DNA of 64,000 bases from Streptomyces sp. NBC_01237 (GCF_035917275.1 NZ_CP108509.1:1537526-1601525); one strand, 5' to 3'. Positions 53,780 through 62,079 are shown, counted from the first letter of the stretch. Program-made: numbers and translations. Notes: generated from the letters alone by a model not told the origin.

Positions 53780-53925
53780 CCGCCAACCTCCGCGATCCGG
53801 CTGAGGCCCATAGCCCCCGAAGGCCATCGAACCAGATCGCGAAGTATGACTGGAGTACTAAGGCTTGTCCCGCAATTGATCTCTGGAGCACGGTCGGCTG
53901 CTTCGCAGAGACGGGACTGAGCCTG

Positions 53926-54693
53926 TTACTCGGCCCGGAGGAGGTTGTGCAGGCGGGCGATGCCGAGCATGGCGTGGTGGACTCCGTCGCCCTTGAGACG
54001 GCAGTCGCGCAGGATCTTCCAGGTCTTCATGCGCGCGAAGACGTGCTCAACGCGGGCTCGGACCTGCTTGTGGGAGCGGTTGTGCTCACGCTTCCAGTCG
54101 CACAGGTCCCCGCCAGCAGGACGGCGGTGGGGAATGATCAGCCCGGTTCCCGGATAGCCGCCGTCGGCAATCGTTGTAGTCCTGCCGACGGCGGCTTTTG
54201 CGCCGGACTCGGACCAGGCCTTGCAGTCGTTGCGGTTGCCAGGCATCGGACGACCCACGAGAACGACCTGGTGGCTGTCTGCGTCGATGACGACCTGGTG
54301 GTTCGTGGAGTATCGATAGTTCTTCGACTGCTCCGCGATCGTGTGGTCGCGGGTGGGCACGAGAGTGCCGTCCACGATGAGCACGGTGCCCTTGCGGAAC
54401 CGCTGCCGTTGCTTGAGCGCGAGCAAAGGTGCCGTGCTGGTGACTATCCGGTCGGCCGCAGACTTCGAGATGCCGAACAGGGGCGCGATCTGCCGCAGCG
54501 TCAGGTTGGTTCGCCAGTAGACCGCCACAAGCAGGACCCGATCCTCAAGCGACAGTGACCACGGGCGCCCCCGGCGGACCTCGTCCGCGCCCTCACGGCG
54601 AAGGACGGTGATCAGCTTGCGGAAGAGCTGCGGTCTCAGCCCGGTGAACGGGACGATCCACGAAGGCTCCGAAGCCATGATCACACCAGCCAT
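53926..54693 (-). CDS. IS5-family transposase (DDE_Tnp_4 type)
   Basis: A 255-residue intact transposase with the N-terminal HTH part (LSLEDRVLLVAVYWRTNLTLRQIAPLFGISKSAADRIV). The catalytic residues are in VLIVDGTLVPTRD, TTIADGGYPGTG and ARVEHVFARMKTW. Start chosen as the ATG at 54693; one at 54678 is possible. The element's ends were not found with confidence. Confidence 0.85.
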   Translation of the reverse strand: MAGVIMASEPSWIVPFTGLRPQLFRKLITVLRREGADEVRRGRPWSLSLEDRVLLVAVYWRTNLTLRQIAPLFGISKSAADRIVTSTAPLLALKQRQRFRKGTVLIVDGTLVPTRDHTIAEQSKNYRYSTNHQVVIDADSHQVVLVGRPMPGNRNDCKAWSESGAKAAVGRTTTIADGGYPGTGLIIPHRRPAGGDLCDWKREHNRSHKQVRARVEHVFARMKTWKILRDCRLKGDGVHHAMLGIARLHNLLRAE

Positions 54694-54733
54694 ACCAAGA
54701 TCATGGCAGGTGAAGATCACGCCTTTCCCCAGC

Positions 54734-55475
54734 TCAGGCAGTTTCCAGCGCTGGGGGAAGGTTCGCGCTCGTGTAGGCGTCCGCGACGCTGAACGCACTG
54801 GCGCAAGTCGGGCACTCAGCACGGCCGAAGAGGTGCCTGATGCCCTCCGCGATGCGCTGTTGCCCGTCGCAGACCGCAGTGGCGTGCATCCAGCGGCCGG
54901 GGTCGGGAACCCCCTCGACTTGGGCCGGCAGCAGCTCCCGCCGCTCGACGTCGCCGCGATCCCAGTCGCGGATGGCCGAGTAGAAGCCGTAGTCCCCGAT
55001 CGCGATGGTCACCTCCGCCACGCAGTGCGGACAGGACACCATGTAGAAGTCGTCGGCGAAGTTCTCCAGGGCGGCACTCCAGTGGTACTGCCCCGCGAGC
55101 GCGAGCAGATCACCGAAAACCCTGTGGTACTCGGCAGGGCGGCTCCGCAGTCCCCGCCAGGTCGCGCAGTCGGCTGAGCACCTCTGGACGGCCCGCGAGC
55201 AGGGCTTCCCCGTCAGGATGCTGCAAAGTGCCGCGCGCGATGGCGCCCGCCAGTTCAAGAGCCTGCGCAGTTGCGGGGGCCAGGTCCGCCAGCCGGGGCA
55301 GAGCGGCAAAGCTCGCCGGCGAGACAGTCTCACCGTGCAGGCATAGGCGATCCCAAAGCTCCTCCCATGCCTCGGGAGCTTCCTCGCGCTCGACCAAATC
55401 GAGAAGCACCAGCACTCGCTCAGTCTCCCCGTGGGCGTCCACCATCTGCGTCCAGTCCGTCACCACGGCATTCAA
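54734..55475 (-). pseudogene. Frameshifted hypothetical gene with two CxxC-like pairs
   Basis: The first frame (55475-55110) is a helical domain (MNAVVTDWTQMVDAHGETERVLVLLDLVEREEAPEAWEELWDRLCLHGE). The second (from about 55190) has DLLALAGQYHWSAALENFADDFYMVSCPHCVAEVTIAIGDYGFYSA and LFGRAECPTCASAF. One frameshift between 55110 and 55190 splits a gene of about 245 codons. I do not recognise the family. Confidence 0.6.
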
Positions 55476-55523
55476 CCGCTCCCGGAGCCCCAGATGTCAA
55501 CTACCAGAGGGCCGAGCCGCACT

Positions 55524-55900
55524 CTTCCTTGATCATTACGGGACAGCCCTTAGGCAGGGTCTCGGCGGGTGACTTCGACGTCGATGCCGAGGCGGGCGCC
55601 GTGCTCGATGACCTTGGTGTGGTAGCCGGTGTCGGCCCAGGCTTTGGTGACGCGGGGGTGGTCCGTGGCGATGTTCGAGAGCACGTGGATGCCGACGTTG
55701 TCGGAGACGCCAGCTGGCCGTGACCAGCACGGCCAGGAGGAGGCCGAGTGTGTCGACGCCGATGTGGCGCTTGCGGCCTGCGATCTTCTTGCCCGCGTCG
55801 ATGCCCTGGCCTGACGCGGGCACGGTTGCGGAGGTCTTGATGCTCTGGGCGTCAAGGATGTAGGCGGTAGGCTCGGCATCCCGGCCCTCGACTTCCCTCA
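55524..55900 (-). pseudogene. IS5/IS4-type transposase remnant
   Basis: Coherent pieces on the minus strand are YILDAQSIKTSATVPASGQGIDAGKKIAGRKRHIGVDTLGLLLAVLVTA and, in another frame, SDNVGIHVLSNIATDHPRVTKAWADTGYHTKVIEHGARLGIDVEVTRRD. They form the central DDE part of one transposase with one frameshift. The low-coordinate end, ATTACGGGACAGCCC near 55537, resembles an IS terminal repeat. It abuts the integrase fragment. Confidence 0.7.
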
Positions 55901-56137
55901 CAACGCTTTCACGACCTCCGGCACTCGACCGCCACCCCGCTCCTGGAACAGGGTGGCGACCTTGTCGTGATCAAGGAACTCTTCGGCCACGCCCACATCG
56001 GCGTCACCGCCAGCATCTACGCTCATGTCCGACTTCACCTCCAGCGCCAAGCCATCGATACCCTTGGCAACGCCCTGCGCGACCCTGCGGCCCGACGACA
56101 GCGACGAACCGCCACTTTGTGCAGCGCCCGTCGCTGA
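55901..56137 (+). pseudogene. int: C-terminal fragment of a tyrosine recombinase (integrase)
   Basis: 78 codons in frame without a start: QRFHDLRHSTATPLLEQGGDLVVIKELFGHAHIGVTASIYAHVRLHLQ (two separate motifs shown together only in part: HDLRHS, then GHAHIGVTASIYAHV). These carry the HxxR pair, the second His and the nucleophilic Tyr of phage-type integrases. The N-terminal part was removed by the IS remnant next to it. A hairpin terminator follows. This was probably the integrase of the element bounded by the tRNA-Pro fragment. Confidence 0.82.
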
Positions 56138-56167
56138 CGCTGCCGTCAATTACTGCCGTCAGACCCC

Positions 56168-56205
56168 CAGAGGCCCCACCGGAGCGCATTCCGGCGTGGC
56201 CTCTG
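56168..56205 (+). terminator. Terminator of the integrase gene
   Basis: CAGAGGCCCCACCGGA and TCCGGCGTGGCCTCTG pair at 14 of 16 positions around a short loop, 30 bases after the integrase stop. Confidence 0.7.
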
Positions 56206-56253
56206 TGTTCATTCATTGGTATGAACAAAAAATCCGCGAGCGAAGGCGACGAC

Positions 56254-56520
56254 CTATCGCCGATCCCTAGGGCGCCTCAGATTTTCAATCTCTTCTTGCG
56301 GTTCTGGAATATCGATCGAAATCTCGCCGAGTTCCCCCTTCGACACTCTGTCGAAGGAGGAGATTGCGGATCGCACATCATTGCGAGCCCATCCAGTGCG
56401 GATGAAGAATTCGCTACGGGACAATGCTTCTGCTGATTCGATTACACAGGCGAGGAGTCGACCAAGCTCAACCTCTGTCAAGGTGAGCATGAAGCTGTTT
56501 TTATCGCGCTTGAGCTGCAT
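56254..56520 (-). CDS. Candidate immunity protein for toxin tip 3
   Basis: An 88-residue protein (MQLKRDKNSFMLTLTEVELGRLLACVIESAEALSRSEFFIR...), helical, with an Arg/Asp-rich end. Its ATG lies three bases after the stop of the orphan toxin tip, with GGGTGAT as ribosome-binding site inside the toxin end. This spacing is typical of an immunity gene. No sequence family is recognised. AT content is higher than in the chromosomal genes. Confidence 0.6.
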   Translation of the reverse strand: MQLKRDKNSFMLTLTEVELGRLLACVIESAEALSRSEFFIRTGWARNDVRSAISSFDRVSKGELGEISIDIPEPQEEIENLRRPRDRR

Positions 56521-56523
56521 ACA

Positions 56524-56865
56524 TCACCCGTTCGGGTCGAGTCGGGACAGGAAGTTTTCGGCCGACGTCTTGAAGGCTGTCATCGAGTATGCGCCGCGCT
56601 GAATAATCATGACTCCACGGCTTGAATCATACCATCCCATTCCTCCACCCTTAATCGCCTTCCCCGTGCCACTATTTGCATACATGTCAAGATAATCTGC
56701 GAGCTCGTCGTCAACCATTCCCAGACGGTGACTCACATTCCCCTTGGCGACTTCTTCACCAATATGCAGAACACCTTGATAGGCAGGGTCGGAACACCCG
56801 TCCATTCCACCGGAATTGTGAACGAGGACCGGGGTGGTACCGGCGAGTACATAATACGTGTGCTC
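56524..56865 (-). pseudogene. Orphan polymorphic toxin tip 3 (Hint end plus C-terminal toxin domain)
   Basis: In-frame from 56865: EHTYYVLAGTTPVLVHN, the end of a Hint/pretoxin domain, then SGGMDGCSDPAYQGVLHIGEEVAKGN, ANSGTGKAIKGGGMGWYDSSRG and an end SAENFLSRLDPNG. A TAG codon lies five codons upstream and there is no usable start, so this tip cannot be made as it stands. The same Hint end occurs in the full-length toxin at 62080 and in tip 2 at 60244. The toxic activity is unknown. It is followed by its candidate immunity gene. Confidence 0.72.
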
Positions 56866-56972
56866 GCAGCCCCTCCTCTAGCTGCCTTTATGCAGGTGGG
56901 GAGGGGTTTTGGCGTCCGCCGCAGTCCGTGGTTGTGCGCCTGAATCCGTGGTTGTTGCCGTCGCTACTGCCG

Positions 56973-57338
56973 TCAGGAGCGGGGGGCCTCGGGTGGGGCG
57001 GGGATGCGGTCGCCGCGCGATTCGGCGACCCGGAGTGCGTCCGTCAGGGCTTCGGTCAGCCGGCAGGCGAGCCACCGGTATTCGACGGCCGAGAGCATCT
57101 TGGCTCCGGGGGCGACGACCTTGCGGGCGTACTCCAGGAGTTCCTCGCCCATGTCGAGTTGCACCTCTTCGATGCTGTCGGCGAGGGAGGAGAGGTAGCC
57201 CCTGCCGTCGGTGCTGAGGTAGCAGGGGTTCCCGTCCTGAGCCGTCCACGGAAGTAAGCGAGGTCCGGTGACGCCTGCTGCTGCGTCGTGCAGCTCTCTG
57301 CGGCGCATGCGGTCCGCGTCGGTCCTGGATGTGCTCAC
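56973..57338 (-). CDS. Small hypothetical protein
   Basis: A 121-residue protein (GTG start at 57338: STSRTDADRMRRRELHDAAAGVTGPRLLPW), with helices of acidic and basic residues and LSAVEYRWLACRLTEALTDALRVAES near the end. I do not recognise it. It lies downstream of an XRE regulator in the same direction, a common place for small proteins controlled by such regulators in actinomycete elements. Confidence 0.6.
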   Translation of the reverse strand: MSTSRTDADRMRRRELHDAAAGVTGPRLLPWTAQDGNPCYLSTDGRGYLSSLADSIEEVQLDMGEELLEYARKVVAPGAKMLSAVEYRWLACRLTEALTDALRVAESRGDRIPAPPEAPRS

Positions 57339-57463
57339 CGTGCACCCCCACCTGGGTCGCCGAATGGAACACGGCGACCGTAGTGGGCGACGGTCCGTCA
57401 CTCCACGCACGAGGCATGCCAGTTGGCGACGGAGGGTGTCAGAAATATCGCGCTGCGTGGCAC

Positions 57464-58711
57464 CTATCCGACGACGGCCAGGTAGGAGGCCATGTCGCGC
57501 ATCTCGGCAGTGAGGGTTCGCTTGCGCTTCTTCAGGATCTCCTGCATGGTCTCGGCGGCCATCCGCTGATGCCTCAGCCACTCCGGGGATGCCTGGCGAA
57601 CTCCGGTCAGCTCGTCCATCGCCGCGGACAGGTCGTTGGTCCGGGCGTGGGCGCGGGCCACGTCCAGGCGGTGGCGGTTCCAGTTCTCGCCGCTCGGCCG
57701 CCCGGCGCTCTTCCACGCCTTGGGCGACATGGCGTCCTCGCCGGATTTGCGGACGACGGCGCGGGCGTCTCCCACGACCATGTCGTCTTCCACGCCCTTC
57801 ATGCCTACGGTCAGCGGCCCGAAGGTAGTCCAGTGCCGGAAGAACGAGCCGGTGTACTCCCGTCCCACAGCAGATGCGGCCGTGTTCGCGACACGGTGGT
57901 AATGGTGGGCTTCCTGGGGCCGGTTGTTGCGCCCTGCTGCAGCCGCGGCGCGCAGTGCCAGCCACCCCCATGCCGCGCATTCGTCTGGCGTCGCGCGGGA
58001 CAGTCTCGGTTCGATCAGGTCGGCAGTCTGAGAGGCAAGCTGTTCGGCTTCGTCCAGACGGCCCTGGCGCAGGAGCAGCCAGCACATCCCAATGACGCCG
58101 GATGCCCCAGTGAGTGTGTCCCCGGCCTGGCGTGCGTCGGTGATCGCGCCGGCCAGGGCGGTGTAGGCAAGATCGTACTGCCGCACCTGCGTCAGGTACC
58201 GCCCCGCCAACTGCAACGCCTCGGCACGAGCCAGGAGTGCCTGGCCGTGCTCCTCACCATTGTCGAAGTGCGCAACCGTGCTGTTCGCGTCCCGCAAGAG
58301 TGCAGGCAGTTGGGATGCGACGCTCTTGTAGCTGTCGGAGTGGTAGAGCACCGCCCCGTCGTGGACGGTACGCCGGAACCGGCGCAGGTTCGGCTCCTCG
58401 TCCGCGCTCTCCCCGTCCGAGTCGGTGAGTCCCACTGGTGGTGTTAGGGCCGCGCGGAGCTGGATCAGGTTGACGCGGTTCGGGTCCTCCGAACGACCCA
58501 CGGGCTCCGGAGCGTCCGGCGCCAGAAGCGTTGCCGTGGTTACGCTCAGCGCGCGGGCGAGAGCGTGAAGGGTTTCCATACGGACCGTGCCGCCCTGCTC
58601 GACCTTACGCACCGTCCCCGGCGAGATGCCTGCGGCGTGGGCCAGTTCTTCCTGGCTCATACCGGCCCGACGCCGGTACTTACGGACGTTGTCCGCCAGT
58701 TCCGTAGTCAT
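57464..58711 (-). CDS. XRE-family regulator with TPR-like C-terminal domain
   Basis: A 415-residue protein. Residues 5-62 form an XRE helix-turn-helix (LADNVRKYRRRAGMSQEELAHAAGISPGTVRKVEQGG). The remaining 350 residues are helical repeats of TPR type (LLARAEALQLAGRYLTQVRQYDLAYTALAGAI, GVIGMCWLLLRQGRLDEAEQLA). Similar Streptomyces regulators control neighbouring small genes or respond to a peptide or small molecule. The ATG at 58711 follows GGAGG by nine bases. Codon use is close to chromosomal. Confidence 0.83.
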   Translation of the reverse strand: MTTELADNVRKYRRRAGMSQEELAHAAGISPGTVRKVEQGGTVRMETLHALARALSVTTATLLAPDAPEPVGRSEDPNRVNLIQLRAALTPPVGLTDSDGESADEEPNLRRFRRTVHDGAVLYHSDSYKSVASQLPALLRDANSTVAHFDNGEEHGQALLARAEALQLAGRYLTQVRQYDLAYTALAGAITDARQAGDTLTGASGVIGMCWLLLRQGRLDEAEQLASQTADLIEPRLSRATPDECAAWGWLALRAAAAAGRNNRPQEAHHYHRVANTAASAVGREYTGSFFRHWTTFGPLTVGMKGVEDDMVVGDARAVVRKSGEDAMSPKAWKSAGRPSGENWNRHRLDVARAHARTNDLSAAMDELTGVRQASPEWLRHQRMAAETMQEILKKRKRTLTAEMRDMASYLAVVG

Positions 58712-59264
58712 AGCTGACCACCTCCAGCGCCACGGTACGCCGGTCCGACGAGTCAACCGAGGGCTATTTGGCAGATACCCGCCGGAGGCGGTGACCCACC
58801 ACCGACTTGGTGCCGAACAGGTAGGCGGGGCCCCGGCAAGATCGGGGCCCGAGTGGGAGGGGTCCCTCGTCGGTCGGGCAGCTTCGCCGTACCAGGGTCC
58901 CCCGGGGGCCGCCAAGGCTCACCCGCTGACGCTTGCGCTTGGCCTTGGCGGCCCCCGGGGGTTCCTGGTACGCCTCCGGTGACCGGGCGACGAGGGGCCC
59001 CTCCCGCGACCCGACCACCCATCACCACGACGGAGCCGCACCCGTAGGTCGGCCTCCTCCACCCTCGGAGAGAGGGCCGGGGCCTGGGGCAGAGCCCCAG
59101 AACCATCCACGCTGAAGGCTGTTGCGCGCCCGGACCAGCGGGGCAGCCGGCAAGCGGGGCGGAGACAGGAGCGGGCGGCGGCCCCGAGGGGCCGGAGCGC
59201 GCGCGGGCCGCGTCAGCGGGCCGCCTTGATCAAGTAAAGAAACTCTGAACAGCTCACCCACTGG
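58712..59264. other. Non-coding region with several hairpins, 553 bp
   Basis: Contains a GGGGCCCCG/CGGGGCCC stem near 58827-58850, the large palindrome at 58855-59005 and a CTGGGGC-AGA-GCCCCAG hairpin near 59085-59101. No gene is visible; open frames crossing it follow the palindrome arms. The position between the XRE gene and the truncated KorSA-like gene suggests a replication or transfer control site of the former element. Confidence 0.5.
58855..59005. repeat. Large imperfect palindrome, 64-bp arms
   Basis: Arms 58855-58918 and 58942-59005 are inverted copies with few mismatches, for example GGCCGCCAAGGC against GCCTTGGCGGCC and CGTACCAGG against CCTGGTACG, with a 23-base centre. It would form a very strong cruciform or RNA hairpin. 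Confidence 0.8.
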
Positions 59265-59728
59265 TCAAGCTGCCCGCCCGATGGTCAGGGTCGCTGCTGC
59301 CGGCGCTTCTTTCGATTCGGCCAGCGCGGTCTTCAGCTTCTCGCTCGGCGACATGTCCGGCTCGGCATCGTCGTCATGCTGGGGTGGCAGGAACAGGCCG
59401 CGTTGGCTCTTCTCCCGCTTGACCTTCCGGCGCTCGCTGTAAAGCCGCTGATGCTCCTCCCGGACCACGTTCCATCGCAGGTCCAGCTCCGCTTCCCGCG
59501 CCAGCAGCCCTCGTCGCTGAGGTCGGCGAACTCGGTGGCGGCAGCACGCGCCTCGCGGGCGATCTCATCGCGCAGCAGGTAGTTCGTGATCGTCCCGTGG
59601 TGCTTGCCCGGCTCCGGTTCCTGGCGGACGAAAACACCGCGCCCCTTGACCGCGTACACCAGCCCCGCTTGCTTGAGGCTTCGATAGGCGTTCTGGGCGG
59701 TGGAGTTGGCGACTTTGAACCGCTCTTG
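59265..59728 (-). pseudogene. Truncated KorSA-like GntR regulator
   Basis: Begins in mid-domain at RFKVANSTAQNAYRSLKQAGLVYAVKGRGVFVRQ (the end of a GntR winged helix), continues LLRDEIAREARAAATEFADL, and after a frameshift near 59520 goes on as NVVREEHQRLYSERRKVKRE to ALAESKEAPAAATLTIGRAA. Proteins of this type (KorSA) repress transfer genes in pSAM2-like elements. The missing N terminus is replaced by the immunity gene that ends five bases away at 59734. Confidence 0.7.
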
Positions 59729-59733
59729 TTAAT

Positions 59734-60108
59734 TCACATTTCCTTTACTCTGACGGTCACCGCCTCTGCCATCTCCGACTTGTCAAGTCCGACAACAAGC
59801 TCCACTCTGTCGGAACTTACTGGCATTCGCAGGTAGGATGTGTCGCCAACGACGTCTGAAATCTCGAGCACTCGGGTCGGGCATGCAATAACTCCGGAGA
59901 ATTTGATCGACTCCTTCTCAATGATTACGCCCCTACCGATTCGCACCCTCACTTCCCCAAAATCGCCGTGTAGAACTGAAACGGTCACACAGGCTTCGTT
60001 GGCCGAGACTGGTCGATGGCACGGATCTTGGTCGGGGATATCTCCGTCACCGCCCACCGCTTCGATCTTCAGAATTCCCCATGGCACGTTTGCCAGAAAT
60101 TCTTCCAT
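59734..60108 (-). CDS. Candidate immunity protein for toxin tip 2
   Basis: A 124-residue beta-rich protein (MEEFLANVPWGILKIEAVGGDGDIPDQ..., RIGRGVIIEKESIKFSGVIA, SSDRVELVVGLDKSE). The ATG at 60108 follows GGGAG by five bases; an ATG seven codons earlier would include that site. It lies downstream of the orphan HNH-like tip 2, separated by a 12-bp perfect hairpin. The family is unknown. Base composition is clearly lower in GC than the chromosomal part of the window. Confidence 0.62.
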   Translation of the reverse strand: MEEFLANVPWGILKIEAVGGDGDIPDQDPCHRPVSANEACVTVSVLHGDFGEVRVRIGRGVIIEKESIKFSGVIACPTRVLEISDVVGDTSYLRMPVSSDRVELVVGLDKSEMAEAVTVRVKEM

Positions 60109-60186
60109 CTCCACTCCCTTATTTTCCAAAAATGAGACCGTGAGGAGTATTTCTCCAACTGCATTCGTGTGGACGCGATGCGGCCC

Positions 60187-60218
60187 GTGCTGCCTGTCGG
60201 ATCATTGACAGGCAGCAC
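60187..60218. terminator. Perfect 12-bp hairpin between toxin tip 2 and its immunity gene
   Basis: GTGCTGCCTGTC and GACAGGCAGCAC pair around an 8-base loop. It lies 26 bases after the tip 2 stop. It could end a transcript coming from the toxin or protect the mRNA of the immunity gene. Confidence 0.55.
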
Positions 60219-60243
60219 AGGCGGCGCACGGGTCCCTCCGAAC

Positions 60244-60624
60244 CTAGAAGTCCGTGTATGGATTTATCTTATCGCGCTTCATTTGAGCTGCTTTCCTCCC
60301 CTGTTCACCGCTGCATGCCAGGCACTGAGGGAGTAGGTGCTGCTCAACGCTTGGGTCTACGAATGTCGAGACTGGCTGATGGTCTTTCACCCAAGTTCCT
60401 GATGGGTATCCAGACGCCCTTGTCCCGCATGTATGACACCCATACGCATTTCCATTCACGTTATTCTGGGCGATTTCGGCGTCTGTCCATGAGCGGCCCT
60501 GACTGCGTGCTGGAATTGTTCCGCCAGTGTACTCTCCGGGATAGAAGAGCTTGCAGGAATCTCCGTACCCGCCCTTCTTTCCACCAATGTTGTGCACGAG
60601 GACCGAAGTCGTTCCTGCGAGCAC
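60244..60624 (-). pseudogene. Orphan polymorphic toxin tip 2, HNH-like nuclease
   Basis: Begins VLAGTTSVLVHNIGGKKGG, the end of a Hint domain, followed by a toxin domain of about 110 residues: LFYPGEYTGGTIPARSQGRSW, CHTCGTR, WVKDHQPVSTF and LPQCLACSGEQGRKAAQ. Cysteine pairs and a DH motif before a second CxxC are the layout of HNH/ββα-metal nucleases. No start codon or ribosome-binding site is present; IS630 sits just upstream, and before its insertion the frame was joined two bases after the immunity 1 stop codon. A silent cassette that could be made only after recombination with a full-length toxin gene. Confidence 0.75.
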
Positions 60625-60625
60625 A

Positions 60626-61785
60626 TACTGAGATTGAACGCGTGGTGTCGTTGGGGGTGACGGCTGGCCGTTGGCTGCGGTATCACCGAAGGTATGCGGT
60701 ATCCACAAGGGGGCGGGCTGACCGCCGAACGGCAGCAGTTCCGCGAGGAGTTACGGCTGCAGGCGGCCGAGCGGTTCGCCCGGGGCGAGGGCAGTACCGC
60801 GATCGCCAGAGATCTGCGGGTCAGTGTCCGTTCGGTACAGCGGTGGCGGCACGCGTGGGCCGAGGGCGGCCCGCGATCCCTGCGGTCGCAAGGGCCGGCG
60901 TCACTGCCGAGGCTGAGTGATCAGCAGTTCGCTCAGTTGGAGGCGGAGCTGGCCAAGGGGCCGACCGCGCACGGCTGGGAGGACCAGCGCTGGACGCTGG
61001 CCCGGGTCAAGACGGTGATCGGCCGGCGCTTCCATCTGACGTACACGATCCAGGGTGTGCGGAAGCTTTTGGTGCGCAACGGCCAGGTTCCGGCCCGCAG
61101 AGCGATGGAGCGGGATGATGACGCGGTCGCGGGGTGGGCCAAGGAGGTGTGGCCCCGCGCGGAAGGCTAGCGGCGGCCCGTGGGGCCTGGCTGGTCTTCG
61201 AGGACGAAGCCGGCTTCTCCATGACGCCGCCGCACGCGAAGACATGGTCGCCACGCGGCCGCACCCCGGTGGTCCGGGTCCGCGGCCGTTCCCGCCGCCG
61301 GCTCTCCATCGCCGCGCTGACCTGCTACAAACCCGGCCACCGATCGAGGCTGATCTACCGGCCGCGACGGGACGACGGCAACCGTGACGGGCGCAAGAGC
61401 TTCTCCTGGCGCGACTACCGGGACCTGCTGATCGCAGCCCAACAGCAGCTCGACGGCCCCCTCGTGCTCATCTGGGACAACCTCAACGTCCACAAAGCCG
61501 CAGGTCTACGGGAGTTCGCCGAAACCCGCGACTGGCTGACCATCTACTACCTGCCGCCCTACGCACCCGACCTCAACCCCGTCGAAGGCATCTGGTCCCT
61601 CCTACGGCGCGGATGGCTCTCCAACGTCGCTTTCAGCACCCCAGAACACCTCGTCCAGACCGTCCGGCGCGGCCTGCGGCACATCCAGTACCGCAGCCAC
61701 CTCATAGACGGCTGCCTCACCGAGACCGGCCTGACCATCAGACCCACCTGACCAGCAGCACGACATCCCGAGTTCAACCTCAGTA
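60626..61785. mobile_element. IS630-family insertion sequence
   Basis: Terminal inverted repeats of 26 bases match at 22 positions: both begin TACTGAG, then TTGAAC, and end TGTCGT (left 60626-60651, right 61760-61785). The element is bounded by TA on both sides, as expected of IS630 elements, which duplicate TA. It carries one transposase split into two frames on the plus strand. It lies exactly at the junction of the immunity 1 gene and toxin tip 2. Confidence 0.85.
60694..61751 (+). CDS. IS630-family transposase in two overlapping frames
   Basis: The first frame (60694-61170) carries the HTH part (AERFARGEGSTAIARDLRVSVRSVQRWRHAWAEGG and RVKTVIGRRFHLTYTIQGVRKLL) and ends at TAG after KEVWPRAEG. 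The second (61134-61751) carries the DDE catalytic part: VFEDEAGFSMTPP, LIWDNLNVHKAAG and YAPDLNPVEGIW. The frames overlap by 36 bases and join by a -1 shift. IS630 elements are often expressed by programmed frameshifting; the slip site is not obvious here, so a mutation is also possible. Confidence 0.85.
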
Positions 61786-61787
61786 GC

Positions 61788-62045
61788 TTATGGATTTTCA
61801 TCCATTAGGTCTTCGAGACTGTTATGCAAGCGCTCGCTCTGCATTCTGGTGGACGACCAAGCCCGACTGAAATGCACGAGATGCTTGGCATCTGATCGAC
61901 TGCTCAATCCGAGATCCACAACAGCGCGAATGCACTCGACTTGCGATAGGCCCGCCTCCTTCAACTTGATCAGGATGGCTTCACGGCCAGCACCGTCTTC
62001 AAAGTCCCCGCGCGCTGAGCTCAGCGCACTTAGGTATCTATCCAT
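61788..62045 (-). CDS. Candidate immunity protein for the RHS toxin
   Basis: An 85-residue helical protein (MDRYLSALSSARGDFEDGAGREAILIKLKEAGLSQVECIRAVVDLGLSSRSDAKHLVHFS...). I chose the ATG at 62045 because GGGAAGAG lies upstream; longer frames up to 62174 overlap the toxin's own coding sequence in another frame and are unlikely. It begins 35 bases after the toxin stop. The stop codon TAA is followed directly by GC and the Hint-end sequence of tip 2 across the IS630 insertion. Family unknown. Confidence 0.65.
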   Translation of the reverse strand: MDRYLSALSSARGDFEDGAGREAILIKLKEAGLSQVECIRAVVDLGLSSRSDAKHLVHFSRAWSSTRMQSERLHNSLEDLMDENP

Positions 62046-62079
62046 GCAGATACTCTTCCCATCGTTTGGTGAGCTTTCG

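Larger units (their letters stand above)
51980..53860. mobile_element. IS701-like element carrying a DUF5958 gene
   Basis: The 21-bp ends match at 17 positions as an inverted repeat. Left (51980-52000) begins TAGTACTCCAG and ends ACTTCG; right (53840-53860, reversed) begins TAGTACTCCAG and ends ACTTCG. Between them lie a frameshifted IS701 transposase gene and a small DUF5958 gene in the same direction. If these are the real ends, DUF5958 is a passenger. The left end interrupts an older IS5 fragment. Confidence 0.6.

Noticed and set aside
53858..55545. Composite element bounded by similar ends (AAGGCTTGTCCCGCAATT and, inverted, ATTACGGGACAGCCCTTAG)
   Set aside because: The two sequences are similar as inverted repeats, but the genes between them (intact IS5 transposase, frameshifted hypothetical) do not need such ends and no target duplication is seen; they may be ends of separate related IS copies.
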